A stretch of DNA of 64,000 bases from Streptomyces sp. 7-21 (GTDB taxonomy: Bacteria; Actinomycetota; Actinomycetes; Streptomycetales; Streptomycetaceae): the NCBI RefSeq assembly GCF_016741785.1, contig NZ_JAERRL010000003.1, forward strand, positions 186,001 through 250,000. The letters run 5' to 3'. This document shows, piece after piece, positions 17,510 through 28,484 of the stretch; the first letter of the stretch is position 1, and each line of letters begins with the position of its first letter. The position numbers and the translations under genes were made by a program. A model generated the notes under the pieces. The model did no database searches. It had not been told where the DNA came from and saw only the letters and a program-made list of their open reading frames with translations.

Positions 17510-19063
17510 TCAGACCAGCCGCACCGGCTTGTCGGCCCTGACGCCCGCGCCGGCCAGCCAGGCGCTCAGCGGGCCGGGGTCGCCGTCGTCCACCAGGCTG
17601 CGCAGCGGCGCGGTGAGGTCGGCGCTGCGCCGGCCGCCGGAGACGAGCACGGGGCCGTCGAGCCAGTCCAGGCCGGGCGCGGCGTCCCCGGAGTCGGCGG
17701 CGGCGCAGCACACGGCGGCGGCCATGTGCTCCAGCAGCAGCTCCCGGCCGGTGCGCGGCGGCGGCGCGGGAAACCCCAGCGGCGCGCCGGTCTCCGGGGT
17801 ACCCGGCGGCCCGGCCGGCGGCTGGCCGCGCTCCGGCGGCAGGGAGCCGCTGAGCCGGGCGGCGACCGCGTCGGTGCCGCCCGCGCCCGCGGCCGCCGCG
17901 AGAAGGCGCTGCACGGCGCAGGCCAGGGTCGGGGTCTCGGCGGCGTCGAGCGCGGCGAACAGGCGGGCCGCCCGGTCACGCCAGATCCGGTCGACGACCT
18001 CCTCCGGGTAGGCGGACCAGTCCACCGGGTACCACTCGGCGTCCGGGTCGTCGGGCATGCCGTAGAACAGGCGCGCGGCCAGCAGCGAGATCTCCTCATC
18101 CACCAGGCCGGGCTCCTCCAGCAGGTCGCAGGCGGGCCGCTGGCCGAGGCGCGAGGAGAACCCTTCCGCCAGCCGGTCGCGGCGCGACAGCTCCGTGAGC
18201 GCGGCGACGACCCCGGCGTCGAGGCGCCGCGGCCAGCGGCCGGTGCGCCAGGCGGGCAGGGCGACGCGCGTCAGCAGCCGGTCCCAGCCGGCGTAGGCGA
18301 GCCCGACCTGTTCCTGGGCGGCCACCCGCAGGCCGGAGTCGACGGCCTGGGCACGGGCGGAGGCGGCGGCCGCGACGCCCCGCTCCATCTCGGCGGCGTG
18401 GCGCCCGGCGGCGCGCAGCAGCAGGCGCGCGCACCACCCGGCGAAGCGCGTGAGCGGGCCGTGCCGCGACCCGGCGCCGCGGCGCGCGGCAGCGGCGTCC
18501 CAGGCGCGGACGCAGCGGCGGGCGGCGGCGATGTCCGGGTGCGCCGAGGGGCCGGTGCCAGCGACGACGGGCGCGAGCAGGGCGCGCAGCTCCGGCACGC
18601 GCATCCACCACAGGAACGGCGAGCCGATCACCAGCACCGGCGGGCGCGGCGCGGCACGCCACCCGCGCTGCCCCAAGCCCTGCCCGGCGCGGCGCGGGCG
18701 CTCCTCCAGCCAGCTGTCGCAGTCGGGCGTGAGCGCGATGCCGCCGGGCGCGGGCACGCCGAGCCGGTCGGCGAGGTCCCGCACCAGCAGGTGGAGCGCC
18801 GGGGCGGCGGGCTCAGGTATGTCGATCGTGGGCGTGACGGCGGGGCGGGCGCGGGCGATGAGGGTGGCCGTGGCGGCGGCGAGCGCGAGGGAGGCCGCCG
18901 CCAGCGCGGCGACGGCGCCGGTCACCGCGGCGGGGGCGCCGCCGGCGGCCAGGACGGTCGCGGCGGCGGCCGGGAGCAGCGCCAGCGCCAGCGCGCCGTC
19001 GCGTACGCGCAGCACGGCCAGCGCGTGCCCCCGCGCGGAGTGTCTGCCTCTACGCCGCCTCAT
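17510..19063 (-). CDS. Integral membrane protein resembling an M48 peptidase without its zinc motif
   Basis: A 517-residue protein. Two hydrophobic segments (LALALLPAAAATVLAAGG and a second near residues 45-70) anchor it. The following region looks like an M48-type domain: a sentence of conserved residues LHLLVRDLADRLGVPAP, then PPVLVIGSPFLWWMRVPELRA. Where M48 peptidases have HExxH, this protein has PVVAG (LLAPVVAGTG), so it should not bind catalytic zinc. The C-terminal half is soluble and Ala/Arg-rich. The ATG at 19063 has GGAGG ten bases upstream. Function is unknown; from memory Streptomyces orthologues sit next to purD. The 290-bp gap to purD shows no gene. Confidence 0.7.
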   Translation of the reverse strand: MRRRRGRHSARGHALAVLRVRDGALALALLPAAAATVLAAGGAPAAVTGAVAALAAASLALAAATATLIARARPAVTPTIDIPEPAAPALHLLVRDLADRLGVPAPGGIALTPDCDSWLEERPRRAGQGLGQRGWRAAPRPPVLVIGSPFLWWMRVPELRALLAPVVAGTGPSAHPDIAAARRCVRAWDAAAARRGAGSRHGPLTRFAGWCARLLLRAAGRHAAEMERGVAAAASARAQAVDSGLRVAAQEQVGLAYAGWDRLLTRVALPAWRTGRWPRRLDAGVVAALTELSRRDRLAEGFSSRLGQRPACDLLEEPGLVDEEISLLAARLFYGMPDDPDAEWYPVDWSAYPEEVVDRIWRDRAARLFAALDAAETPTLACAVQRLLAAAAGAGGTDAVAARLSGSLPPERGQPPAGPPGTPETGAPLGFPAPPPRTGRELLLEHMAAAVCCAAADSGDAAPGLDWLDGPVLVSGGRRSADLTAPLRSLVDDGDPGPLSAWLAGAGVRADKPVRLV

Positions 19064-19353
19064 GGCCCTGTCCTCCGCACTGCCGACTGCCGACGCCGCT
19101 GGCTCCCGTCCTCGTCCACGCCGCGTGATCACCACTGTGTCACCGGGTCTTGACTTCGCAACGCGCGGTGAGCCGTTCGCCGCAGGGCGGCCGGGAGGCG
19201 CCGTGAACGACGCTGCGCGGCACCCTAGTTGCGGGCGGAGGAGCCCGTCAGCCCGAAGGACGGCACGTCACTCGATGGTGGTGCTTTGGGCAGAGGGCGG
19301 GGGGTGTTTTTCGGCCAGGCGGCAGCCGGGCACGCGGCCAGGGCAGCCCGTGG

Positions 19354-20631
19354 TCAGGACGCGCCGGCGGCCGGGGCCGCCTCCTCGGCCGCGCGCTGGG
19401 CGATGTCCGTGCGGTGGTGGGAGCCGTCAAGCCGGATCCGCGCGACAGCCCGGTAGGCGCGTTCCCGCGCTTCGGCGAGGTCCGCGCCGGTGGCGGTGAC
19501 GGACAGCACGCGCCCGCCGGCGGAGACGACGCGGCCCGCCTCGTCCCGCCGCGTGCCCGCGTGCAGCACATACGTTGCGGGACCGTCCTCGGCGGCCACC
19601 TCGTCGAGCCCGCCCACCGGGTCGCCGGTACGCGGCGCGGCCGGGTACCCCTCGGCGGCCACGACGACGGTCACGGCGGCGCCCTCGCTCCAGCGCAGCG
19701 GCGGGAAGTCGGCGAGGCCGCCGGTGGCGGCGGCGTACAGCAGGCCGGCCAGCGGCGTGCGCAGCCGCGCCAGCACCGCCTGCGTCTCGGGGTCGCCGAA
19801 CCGGGCGTTGAACTCCACCACCCGCAGGCCGCGCGAGGTCAGCGCGAGGCCCGCGTACAGCAGCCCGGTGAACGGGGTGCCGCGCCGCCGCATCTCGTCG
19901 ATGGCCGGCTGCACGACGGTGGCGGTGATCTCGTCCACGAGCGCGGGGCCGGCCCACGGCAGCGGCGAGTAGGCGCCCATGCCGCCGGTGTTCGGCCCCT
20001 GGTCGCCGTCGTAGGCGCGCTTGAAGTCCTGGGCGGGCTGGAGCGGCACCACGGTCGTCCCGTCGGTGACGGCGAACAGCGAGACCTCGGGCCCGTCGAG
20101 GTACTCCTCGATGACGACGCGCTCGCAGGAGCGGGCGTGGTCCCTGGCGGCCTGGAGGTCGCTGGTGACCACGACGCCCTTGCCGGCGGCCAGCCCGTCG
20201 TCCTTGACGACGTAGGGCGGGCCGAAGGCGTCGAGCGCCTCGTCGGCCTGCTCCTCGGTGACGCAGACGTAGGACCGCGCGGTCGGGACACCCGCGGCGG
20301 CCATGATCTCCTTGGCGAACGCCTTGCTGCCCTCCAGCCGCGCGGCCTCGGCGGACGGGCCGAAGACCGGGATGCCCGCCGCCCGCACCGCGTCGGCGAC
20401 CCCGGCGACCAGGGGCGCCTCGGGGCCGATGACGACGAGTCCGGCGCCGAGCCGGGCGGCCAGCTGGGCCACGTCCTCGCCGCTGGTGGCCTTCACGTCG
20501 TGGACCTCGGCCACCTCGGCGATCCCGGCGTTGCCGGGGGCGCAGTGCAGGGCGGTGACCTCGGGGTCGCGGGAGAGGGCGTGACACAGGGCGTGTTCGC
20601 GGGCGCCGCCGCCGATGACAAGGATTCGCAC
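19354..20631 (-). CDS. purD: Phosphoribosylamine-glycine ligase (GAR synthetase)
   Basis: The 425-residue product is the ATP-grasp ligase that joins phosphoribosylamine and glycine, step two of purine synthesis. The N-terminal domain begins [19 protein letters not shown] from GTG. The ATP-grasp core shows [46 protein letters not shown] and [16 protein letters not shown]. The length is normal. The gene is monocistronic as far as can be seen, and a 249-bp divergent gap separates it from the SLATT-like gene. Confidence 0.97.
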   Translation of the reverse strand: MRILVIGGGAREHALCHALSRDPEVTALHCAPGNAGIAEVAEVHDVKATSGEDVAQLAARLGAGLVVIGPEAPLVAGVADAVRAAGIPVFGPSAEAARLEGSKAFAKEIMAAAGVPTARSYVCVTEEQADEALDAFGPPYVVKDDGLAAGKGVVVTSDLQAARDHARSCERVVIEEYLDGPEVSLFAVTDGTTVVPLQPAQDFKRAYDGDQGPNTGGMGAYSPLPWAGPALVDEITATVVQPAIDEMRRRGTPFTGLLYAGLALTSRGLRVVEFNARFGDPETQAVLARLRTPLAGLLYAAATGGLADFPPLRWSEGAAVTVVVAAEGYPAAPRTGDPVGGLDEVAAEDGPATYVLHAGTRRDEAGRVVSAGGRVLSVTATGADLAEARERAYRAVARIRLDGSHHRTDIAQRAAEEAAPAAGAS

Positions 20632-20880
20632 GGGAGCAGCCTAACGACGCGCGGGCGGAACCCACTCTTTCGGGTGAGCCCAGACGGGGGGTTGTGGCGC
20701 CCGGTGCGTCTCTTGTCCCTGGCCGGGGGCGGTGGGCGGCCGGAGGCTGCCCGCCGGGGCGGGTGGGCAGCACGGGACCAAGGGGTAGAAACGGGGCGGT
20801 AGAAAAGGTGCGAAGGGCGCAAGGGCGGCTGATTGGACGCGTGCGCCGTTGTGCCGTCGATCGTCCTCGTGGAGGTCAGA

Positions 20881-21666
20881 TTGAACCAGCTGAGTCAGCC
20901 GGGCCGGGAGCCACACCCGTCCGGCGGTGGCGCGTGGCTGGCGGAGCTGTACGCGCGCGCCGAACGCGAGGCGGTAAGCACGATCGAGCGGTATGCCGCC
21001 GGCGGCCGGTGGAAGCGCCGGGCCAGCCGGCTGCTGCGCGGCGGGGTGTTCGCGGGCGCGGCCGCGGGCGCCATACTGCCGCTGGCCGGGGTGGACGGGA
21101 GCTATGGCTACGCGTCGCTGCTGGTGGCGGCGGTGTGCCTGGGCTGCGACCGGTACTTCGGCGTGACCTCGGGGTGGGTGCGGAACGAGGCGACCGCCCA
21201 GGCGGTGCGGCGGCGGGTCGAAGCGCTGCGGTACGAGTGGGCCGCCGAGCGGGTCCGGGATCCGCACGAGCCGCGGGACGTACGGGACCTGCGGGAGCAC
21301 CGGGTCGCCCGTGCCGACCGGGAGGACCTGATGGACCGGGGAGACCGGGGAGACCGGGGAGACCGGGAGGACAACGAGGCCGAGGCGCTCGCGGAACGGG
21401 AGGCGGCGGAGCGGCGGCTGCTGGTGCTGCGGCGCTTCTCGGAGGACGTGGCGGACCTGGTGCGGGCGGAGTCAGCGGCCCGGATGGCGGAGTCGGGCCT
21501 CGGGCCGGGGCTCATGGTGCACGCGGCGGGCTCCGGCGGCACCGGGCCGGCCGCACGCGGGCTGGAGGTCCCCGCGCCGTCGGCGCCGGCGCTGTCCCGG
21601 CCGCCGGCGCATCCGGCGCTGCGGCCGGTGATGCCGCGGCAGCGCCCGCTGGAAGGGCCCCGCTGA
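20881..21666 (+). CDS. SLATT-domain-like two-helix membrane protein
   Basis: A 261-residue protein of uncertain function. The N-terminal 40 residues form an amphipathic, Arg-rich helix, followed by two membrane segments ([17 protein letters not shown] and GYASLLVAAVCLGCDRYFG) and a long charged helix. This layout matches SLATT proteins, some of which act in defence or membrane sensing. A 9-bp in-frame tandem repeat (GACCGGGGA, 21334-21369) gives DRG repeats. The start chosen is TTG 20881, because GGAGGT ends four bases before it. The C terminus is Pro/Ala-rich. The gene lies just before the predicted rearrangement join. Confidence 0.6.
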   Translation: MNQLSQPGREPHPSGGGAWLAELYARAEREAVSTIERYAAGGRWKRRASRLLRGGVFAGAAAGAILPLAGVDGSYGYASLLVAAVCLGCDRYFGVTSGWVRNEATAQAVRRRVEALRYEWAAERVRDPHEPRDVRDLREHRVARADREDLMDRGDRGDRGDREDNEAEALAEREAAERRLLVLRRFSEDVADLVRAESAARMAESGLGPGLMVHAAGSGGTGPAARGLEVPAPSAPALSRPPAHPALRPVMPRQRPLEGPR

Positions 21667-21750
21667 GGGACCGTTTCCCCGCCCCGCTCCGGCCGCCGCG
21701 GGCAGGGGACGGGACGGGCCGCCGGGCCCCTCTGGCCGCAGGGCCGCGGC

Positions 21751-23894
<2,144 letters not shown>

Positions 23895-23903
23895 CCCATG
23901 CGG

Positions 23904-23947
23904 GACGGCGGCGGACCGGTCCCCGCGGGGACCGGTCCGCCGCCGTC
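23904..23947. terminator. Bidirectional 20-bp terminator between purA and the first kinase
   Basis: The arms 23904-23924 and 23927-23947 are perfectly complementary, leaving only a tiny GC-rich loop (realistically about 20 paired bases with a 4-nt loop). Among the hairpins found, it is the strongest in the window. Confidence 0.9.
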
Positions 23948-23981
23948 GTCGCGCGTGCGGCGCCGGGCGCCGGAGTCCGGG

Positions 23982-26177
23982 TCAGTTGACCGCCGTGACC
24001 TCGGTCTCCCCGCTGTCGAGCCGCTGGAAGGCGATCTGCTCGTCCGCCTCGACGATCACGGCCCGGTACGGGCCGAGCGTGTCGCAGCCCGGGCTGGTGC
24101 CCGTGCCCGGCCCCAGGATGACCGACTCGGCGTGGAGGTCGCCGGAGACCATCTCGAACTCCCAGGTGCACGAGCCGGCGGTCCAGGTCGATACCTTCTC
24201 GCCGATCGGGCCGATGACGTCGAGCGTGATCTCGACCGGGGTGCCGTCCGGGAGCTGGCCGGTGTAGTTGCCGTACATGTCGAACGGCATGGCGTCCCTG
24301 CCGGTCTCGGTGCCGGGCTGGAGCACGGCCTGGAGGTCGCCGCTGGTCCACAGCAGCGAGCCGTTGCCCTGCTGCGTGATGGTCTCGCTCCCGGACTGGG
24401 CGCACTCGTCGGCGTTCGGCTCCGACGCGTTCACCGAGAAGTTGACGGTGATGCCGTCGGCGGAGTTCGCCAGGATCCCGGCGTCCTTGCACATCGAGTT
24501 GGGGTGGACGGTCCAGCCGCTGGTGACGGTGCTGCCGCCGGTGCCCTCCACGATGTCCACGCGGCGGAACGAGCCGGTCGGATTGCCGTTGGCGTCGGTG
24601 ATCTCGCCCTCCCAGGCGCCCACCAGGTTGCTGGGCACCGCGGCGTTGGGGTCGATCTCGGCGGTCGGCGCGGGCTGCGGGTTCTGGCCGCTCGCGTTCC
24701 CGCCGTCGCCGCCGTTCCCGCCGTCGCCGCCGTTCCCGCCGTCGCCGCCGTTCCCGCCGCCGTTATCGACGTCGCCGCCGCCGGGGTTCTGCTCCTGCGC
24801 CTGCTCGTTGCCGCTCGCCTGGTTGCTGCCGTCGTCATCGTCGCCCCCGGAGGTGGCCACGAGGATGCCGACGACCAGGGCGGCGGCGGCCGCGGCCGCG
24901 CCCACGCCCATCCAGATCTTCTTCTGCTTGTTGTTCTGCTGCCCGGGGCCCACGGGCTGTCCGTTCGGGCCGACGGCGCCGATGTGGTACGGCGTGTTCA
25001 CGCCGCCGGGGGCCTGCGGGTAGCCGTAGCCGCCGGGAGCCGCACCGGGGGCACCCGGGGCGTTCGGAGCACCGGGATACATGCCGGGCGGCGGGCTCGA
25101 CGCGGCCATGGTGTTCATCGCCTCGATGCCCCCGCCGGGCGCGTTCGGCGGCGGCGTGCCGGGGACGTTCAGCGCGGTCGGGGCCGGGCCGCCGGGCGCC
25201 ATCGTCGGCGGCAGCGGCGTCACCGACGGCTGCGACGCGGGCGGCGGCGTGCCGGGCTGCGGCGGCACCTGGAGCGGGTCCTCGGAGTCGAGCAGGCCCA
25301 CGGCGTGGCGGCCCAGCGTCGCGACGAGGGCACCGGGCAGCCAGGGCTCCTCGCCGTTGTCGCTCGGATCCTCCGACCACTGGAGCAGCTGGTCGAGGGT
25401 GGGCCGGGCGGACGGCTCCTGCGCCAGGCACGCCTCGATGAACCCGCGCATGCTCTCGGGCACCCCGCTCAGGTCCCGCTCGCCCTGCACGATGCGGAGC
25501 ATCAGCGCGGTCATCGGCGAATTGGCCTCGCCGAACGGGGTGCGCCCGGTCGCCGCGAACGTCAGGACGGAGCCGAGGCAGAAGACATCGCTGGCGGGCG
25601 TGACCAGCTCGCCGCGGCACTGCTCGGGGGACATGAAGCCAGGGGAGCCGACGGCCGCGCCGGTGCGCGTGAGACCGTCGCCGCCCGCGTTGAGGGCGCG
25701 GGCGATACCGAAGTCGATCACGCGCGGGCCGTCGATGGTGATCAGCACGTTCGACGGCTTCAGGTCGCGGTGGACCAGGCCGGCGGCGTGGATGTCACGC
25801 AGCGCGTGCACCAGGCCGTTGGCGAGGATGCGCAGCGTCCGCTCCGGCAGTACGCCGTACGTGCTGGTGACGACCTCGTGCAGGGAGGGACCCGCGACGT
25901 AGCCGGTGGCCACCCACGGAGTCTCCGCCTGGGTGTCGGCGTCCAGCACGGGCGCGGTCCACTCACCGCCGATGCGCCGGGCCGCGTCCACCTCCTGCTG
26001 GAAGCGCTGCCGGAACTCGGGCTGGGCCGCGAGTTCGGGCTGCACCAGCTTCACTGCGACGGTACGGCCGCGGTCGGAGCGAGCAAGGTAGACGCTGCCC
26101 ATCCCGCCAGCACCCAGCTTGGAGATGAGCCGGTACTGGCCCACCCGCTGTGGGTCGTTCGGCCCGAGCGGTTTCAT
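23982..26177 (-). CDS. Transmembrane Ser/Thr protein kinase 1 with four-Cys external domain
   Basis: A 731-residue PknB-type kinase. The catalytic domain is complete: GAGGMGSVY near residue 22, Lys43, HRD with Asp138, DFG with Asp154 and SPGFMSPEQ. A Pro/Gly/Ala linker follows, then one membrane helix near residues 419-442. Outside comes an acidic NGGDGG repeat (18-bp units, 24696-24760) and two lobes, each with two Cys (MCKDAG/DECAQ and SCTWEF/GCDTLG). No PASTA repeats are present, so this is not the cell-wall PknB. Its ATG starts the downstream kinase of three; a 184-bp gap and hairpin separate it from kinase 2. Confidence 0.9.
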   Translation of the reverse strand: MKPLGPNDPQRVGQYRLISKLGAGGMGSVYLARSDRGRTVAVKLVQPELAAQPEFRQRFQQEVDAARRIGGEWTAPVLDADTQAETPWVATGYVAGPSLHEVVTSTYGVLPERTLRILANGLVHALRDIHAAGLVHRDLKPSNVLITIDGPRVIDFGIARALNAGGDGLTRTGAAVGSPGFMSPEQCRGELVTPASDVFCLGSVLTFAATGRTPFGEANSPMTALMLRIVQGERDLSGVPESMRGFIEACLAQEPSARPTLDQLLQWSEDPSDNGEEPWLPGALVATLGRHAVGLLDSEDPLQVPPQPGTPPPASQPSVTPLPPTMAPGGPAPTALNVPGTPPPNAPGGGIEAMNTMAASSPPPGMYPGAPNAPGAPGAAPGGYGYPQAPGGVNTPYHIGAVGPNGQPVGPGQQNNKQKKIWMGVGAAAAAAALVVGILVATSGGDDDDGSNQASGNEQAQEQNPGGGDVDNGGGNGGDGGNGGDGGNGGDGGNASGQNPQPAPTAEIDPNAAVPSNLVGAWEGEITDANGNPTGSFRRVDIVEGTGGSTVTSGWTVHPNSMCKDAGILANSADGITVNFSVNASEPNADECAQSGSETITQQGNGSLLWTSGDLQAVLQPGTETGRDAMPFDMYGNYTGQLPDGTPVEITLDVIGPIGEKVSTWTAGSCTWEFEMVSGDLHAESVILGPGTGTSPGCDTLGPYRAVIVEADEQIAFQRLDSGETEVTAVN
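24696..24760. repeat. 18-bp coding tandem repeat (NGGDGG)
   Basis: Three full copies of an 18-bp unit (GTTCCCGCCGTCGCCGCC on the + strand) and a partial fourth encode the flexible NGGDGG stalk just outside the membrane in kinase 1. Repeat number may vary between strains. Confidence 0.8.
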
Positions 26178-26272
26178 CTCGTACTACTCCTCTTCGCTCC
26201 CCGATGGCCTCATGAGAGTACGGGCGGATGTATACACCGGACAGGACAGAGTCCGAACCGTTATCGGTTCCG

Positions 26273-26296
26273 GGCCCGGCCCGTAAAGGCCGGGCC
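26273..26296 (-). terminator. Terminator after kinase 2
   Basis: GGCCCGGCC (26273-26281) pairs with GGCCGGGCC (26288-26296) around CGTAAA, about 66 nt past the kinase 2 stop and upstream of kinase 1. Confidence 0.6.
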
Positions 26297-26361
26297 GCTG
26301 CCGATTTGTGACCTGGCGATGACCTCGCCGCCGGTCCGCCGGCAGCGGCCCGGCGGCAGGG

Positions 26362-28392
26362 TCAGTTCGGCTCGACCGGGTACGGGTTTCCGTCCGGGTC
26401 GTTGGTCAGCTGGAAGTACAGCACGCCCCCCTCCTCGTAGACCCAGAACGCGACACCGGTGTTGCAGCCCGCGTCGCTCTCCGCCTCGACGAGCGAGTCG
26501 GGGCCGACGAGTATCCGGTCCTGCTCGGCCTGGACGAGGCGGTTCTGCCAGGTGCAGGTGTTGATGAAGTCGGTGATCGAGAAGGTCAGGACCGGGTCGC
26601 CCGTGGTGCCCTGCTCGACGACGGCGGTGTCCCGCATCTCCACATCATCCGTGTTCACGTAGTCATCCACCCAGGTGCCGAGCAGGTTCTGGGGAACCAG
26701 CTGGTCGCCCGCGGGCGCCGCCTGGAGCGTCGCCGACTGCTGGTTGTAGGACCACTGCATCTGACCGCTGTCGTTCAGGGTCAGCGTCTGCTCATCGTTG
26801 TTGTCGCGGCAGGTGTCCTGCACGGCGCTCTCCGGCACCGCCGAGCGGGATGTCTCGGTGAACGTCAGCTGCTGGTCGAAGGAGGCCAGCTGCATGTCGT
26901 AGACGCACAGCACGTCCTGGGAGGTCACCGCGACCGTGCCGATGGTGTCGCCGGGCGCGCCCTGCTGGATCTCCACGCGCATGGCGCGCCAGCCGGACGT
27001 GCCGCGCTCCCCGTACTCGCCCTGCCAGGCGCCCAGATAATCCTCGGCGATCGCGGACCCGCCGCCACCGCCGCCACCGCCGCCACCGGAACCACCGGAG
27101 CCGCCCTCGTCGTCGTCACCGGTCATCGACACCGCGGCGAAGACGCCGCCCGCCACAACGACGACGACCGCGACGACGATCGCCAGCAGCTTGGCACGGC
27201 TGTTACCGCCGCCGGTCCCCGTGGGGTGCGGCTGCTGCGGCTGCTGGGACTGCTGCGGCCCGTAGGGCGAGGCGCTGTACGGGCTGGGCGGCGGCGGGCT
27301 CGGCGGCGGCGTGCCCGCGGCCTGCGTGGGCCCGGCCGCAGCCCCGGCGCCGCCGCTGGCGGGGCCGAAGCCGCCCGAGGAGTACGGCGCAGTCGGCTGC
27401 GCGTACGGCGAGGGGTTCGAGTTCGGGGCCGGGGGCGGGGACGGCGGGGGCGTACCCGGCGCGGCGACCGTCGGGGTGTGCAGCTGCGTCTCGGGGCTCT
27501 CGGAGTCCAGCAGCGACACGGCGTTCCGGCCCAGCTGCGCCACCAGCGCGCCCGGCAGCCACGGCTCACCGTTGCCGTCGGGCGCCGGGTACCGCATCAG
27601 CTCCTCGACGGTGATGCGCTGCGCCGGGTCCTTGTGCAGGCAGGCCGCGATGAGCTGGTGCAGGTCGCCGGGGAGGCCGGTGAGGTCGGGCGTCTCCTCG
27701 GCGATACGGAACATCAGGATGTGCACGCCCGAGTCGAGGGCGCCGAACGGGGTCTTGCCCGTGGCGGCGAACGCCAGCAGCGAGCCCAGGCAGAACACGT
27801 CGCTCGCGGGGGTCAGCCGCTGGCCGCGCACCTGTTCGGGCGACATGAAGCCGGGCGAGCCGACGGTCGCGCCGGTGCGGGTCAGCCCCTCCCCGGGGTT
27901 GGTCTCCAGTGCACGGGCGATGCCGAAGTCGATCACGCGCGGGCCGTCGATGGTCATCAGCACGTTCGACGGCTTCAGGTCGCGGTGCACGAGCCCCGCG
28001 CCGTGGATGGCGTGCAGCGCCTGCGCGAGCCCGCCGGCGAGCAGCAGGACGCTGCGTTCGGGGAGCGGGCCGTAGTCGTTGGCGACCACCTGGTGGAGGG
28101 AGGGACCGGCGATGTAGCCGGTCGCCACCCAGGGCATGCGGCCCTCGGTGTCGGCGTCCAGCACGGGCGCGGTCCACTGGCCGCCCACCTGCTGCGCCGC
28201 GGTGATCTCCTGGTTGAAGCGCTGCCGGAAGTCCGGCTCGCTCGCGAGCTCGGGACGGATGGTCTTCACCGCGACGGTGCGGCCGCGGTCGGAGCGGGCC
28301 AGGTAGACCATGCCCATGCCGCCCTCGCCCAGCCGGGCCATCAGGCGGTAGGGACCTATGTGGTGCGGGTCATCCGGCGTCAGCTTTTCCAT
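26362..28392 (-). CDS. Transmembrane Ser/Thr protein kinase 2 with four-Cys external domain
   Basis: A 676-residue kinase whose catalytic domain aligns without gaps to kinase 1 and 3 through Lys43, Asp138 and the DFG Asp; shared wording such as VYLARSDRGRTVAVK and WTAPVLDADT suggests recent duplication. A Pro/Ser-rich linker is followed by a membrane helix near residues 397-424 and a Gly-rich stalk. Outside are two lobes with Cys pairs (LCVYDM/DTCRDN and NTCTWQ/GCNTGV) in the same order as kinase 1. The likely ligand and targets are unknown. ATG start. Its own terminator lies downstream, so the three kinases may be separately transcribed. Confidence 0.9.
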   Translation of the reverse strand: MEKLTPDDPHHIGPYRLMARLGEGGMGMVYLARSDRGRTVAVKTIRPELASEPDFRQRFNQEITAAQQVGGQWTAPVLDADTEGRMPWVATGYIAGPSLHQVVANDYGPLPERSVLLLAGGLAQALHAIHGAGLVHRDLKPSNVLMTIDGPRVIDFGIARALETNPGEGLTRTGATVGSPGFMSPEQVRGQRLTPASDVFCLGSLLAFAATGKTPFGALDSGVHILMFRIAEETPDLTGLPGDLHQLIAACLHKDPAQRITVEELMRYPAPDGNGEPWLPGALVAQLGRNAVSLLDSESPETQLHTPTVAAPGTPPPSPPPAPNSNPSPYAQPTAPYSSGGFGPASGGAGAAAGPTQAAGTPPPSPPPPSPYSASPYGPQQSQQPQQPHPTGTGGGNSRAKLLAIVVAVVVVVAGGVFAAVSMTGDDDEGGSGGSGGGGGGGGGGSAIAEDYLGAWQGEYGERGTSGWRAMRVEIQQGAPGDTIGTVAVTSQDVLCVYDMQLASFDQQLTFTETSRSAVPESAVQDTCRDNNDEQTLTLNDSGQMQWSYNQQSATLQAAPAGDQLVPQNLLGTWVDDYVNTDDVEMRDTAVVEQGTTGDPVLTFSITDFINTCTWQNRLVQAEQDRILVGPDSLVEAESDAGCNTGVAFWVYEEGGVLYFQLTNDPDGNPYPVEPN

Positions 28393-28449
28393 TGGCTGCT
28401 GGTTCCCCCGATTCGGACGATAGTGGTCTCACCGAGGATAGAGGTGAGT

Positions 28450-28475
28450 GGACGGCCGCCGTCCGGCGGCCGTCC
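28450..28475 (-). terminator. Terminator after kinase 3
   Basis: GGACGGCCGCC (28450-28460) and GGCGGCCGTCC (28465-28475) form an 11-bp stem with a GTCC loop, 9 nt past the kinase 3 stop and 57 nt before the kinase 2 start. Confidence 0.7.
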
Positions 28476-28484
28476 GCGCGGACA

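Noticed and set aside
19064..19353. Possible small gene between the protease-like membrane protein and purD
   Set aside because: No frame has a start with ribosome binding site plus typical codon use, and no protein motif was recognised.
24698..24760. Repeat array that could be mistaken for a CRISPR or satellite
   Set aside because: The 18-bp units are contiguous, without spacers, and encode the NGGDGG stalk of kinase 1.
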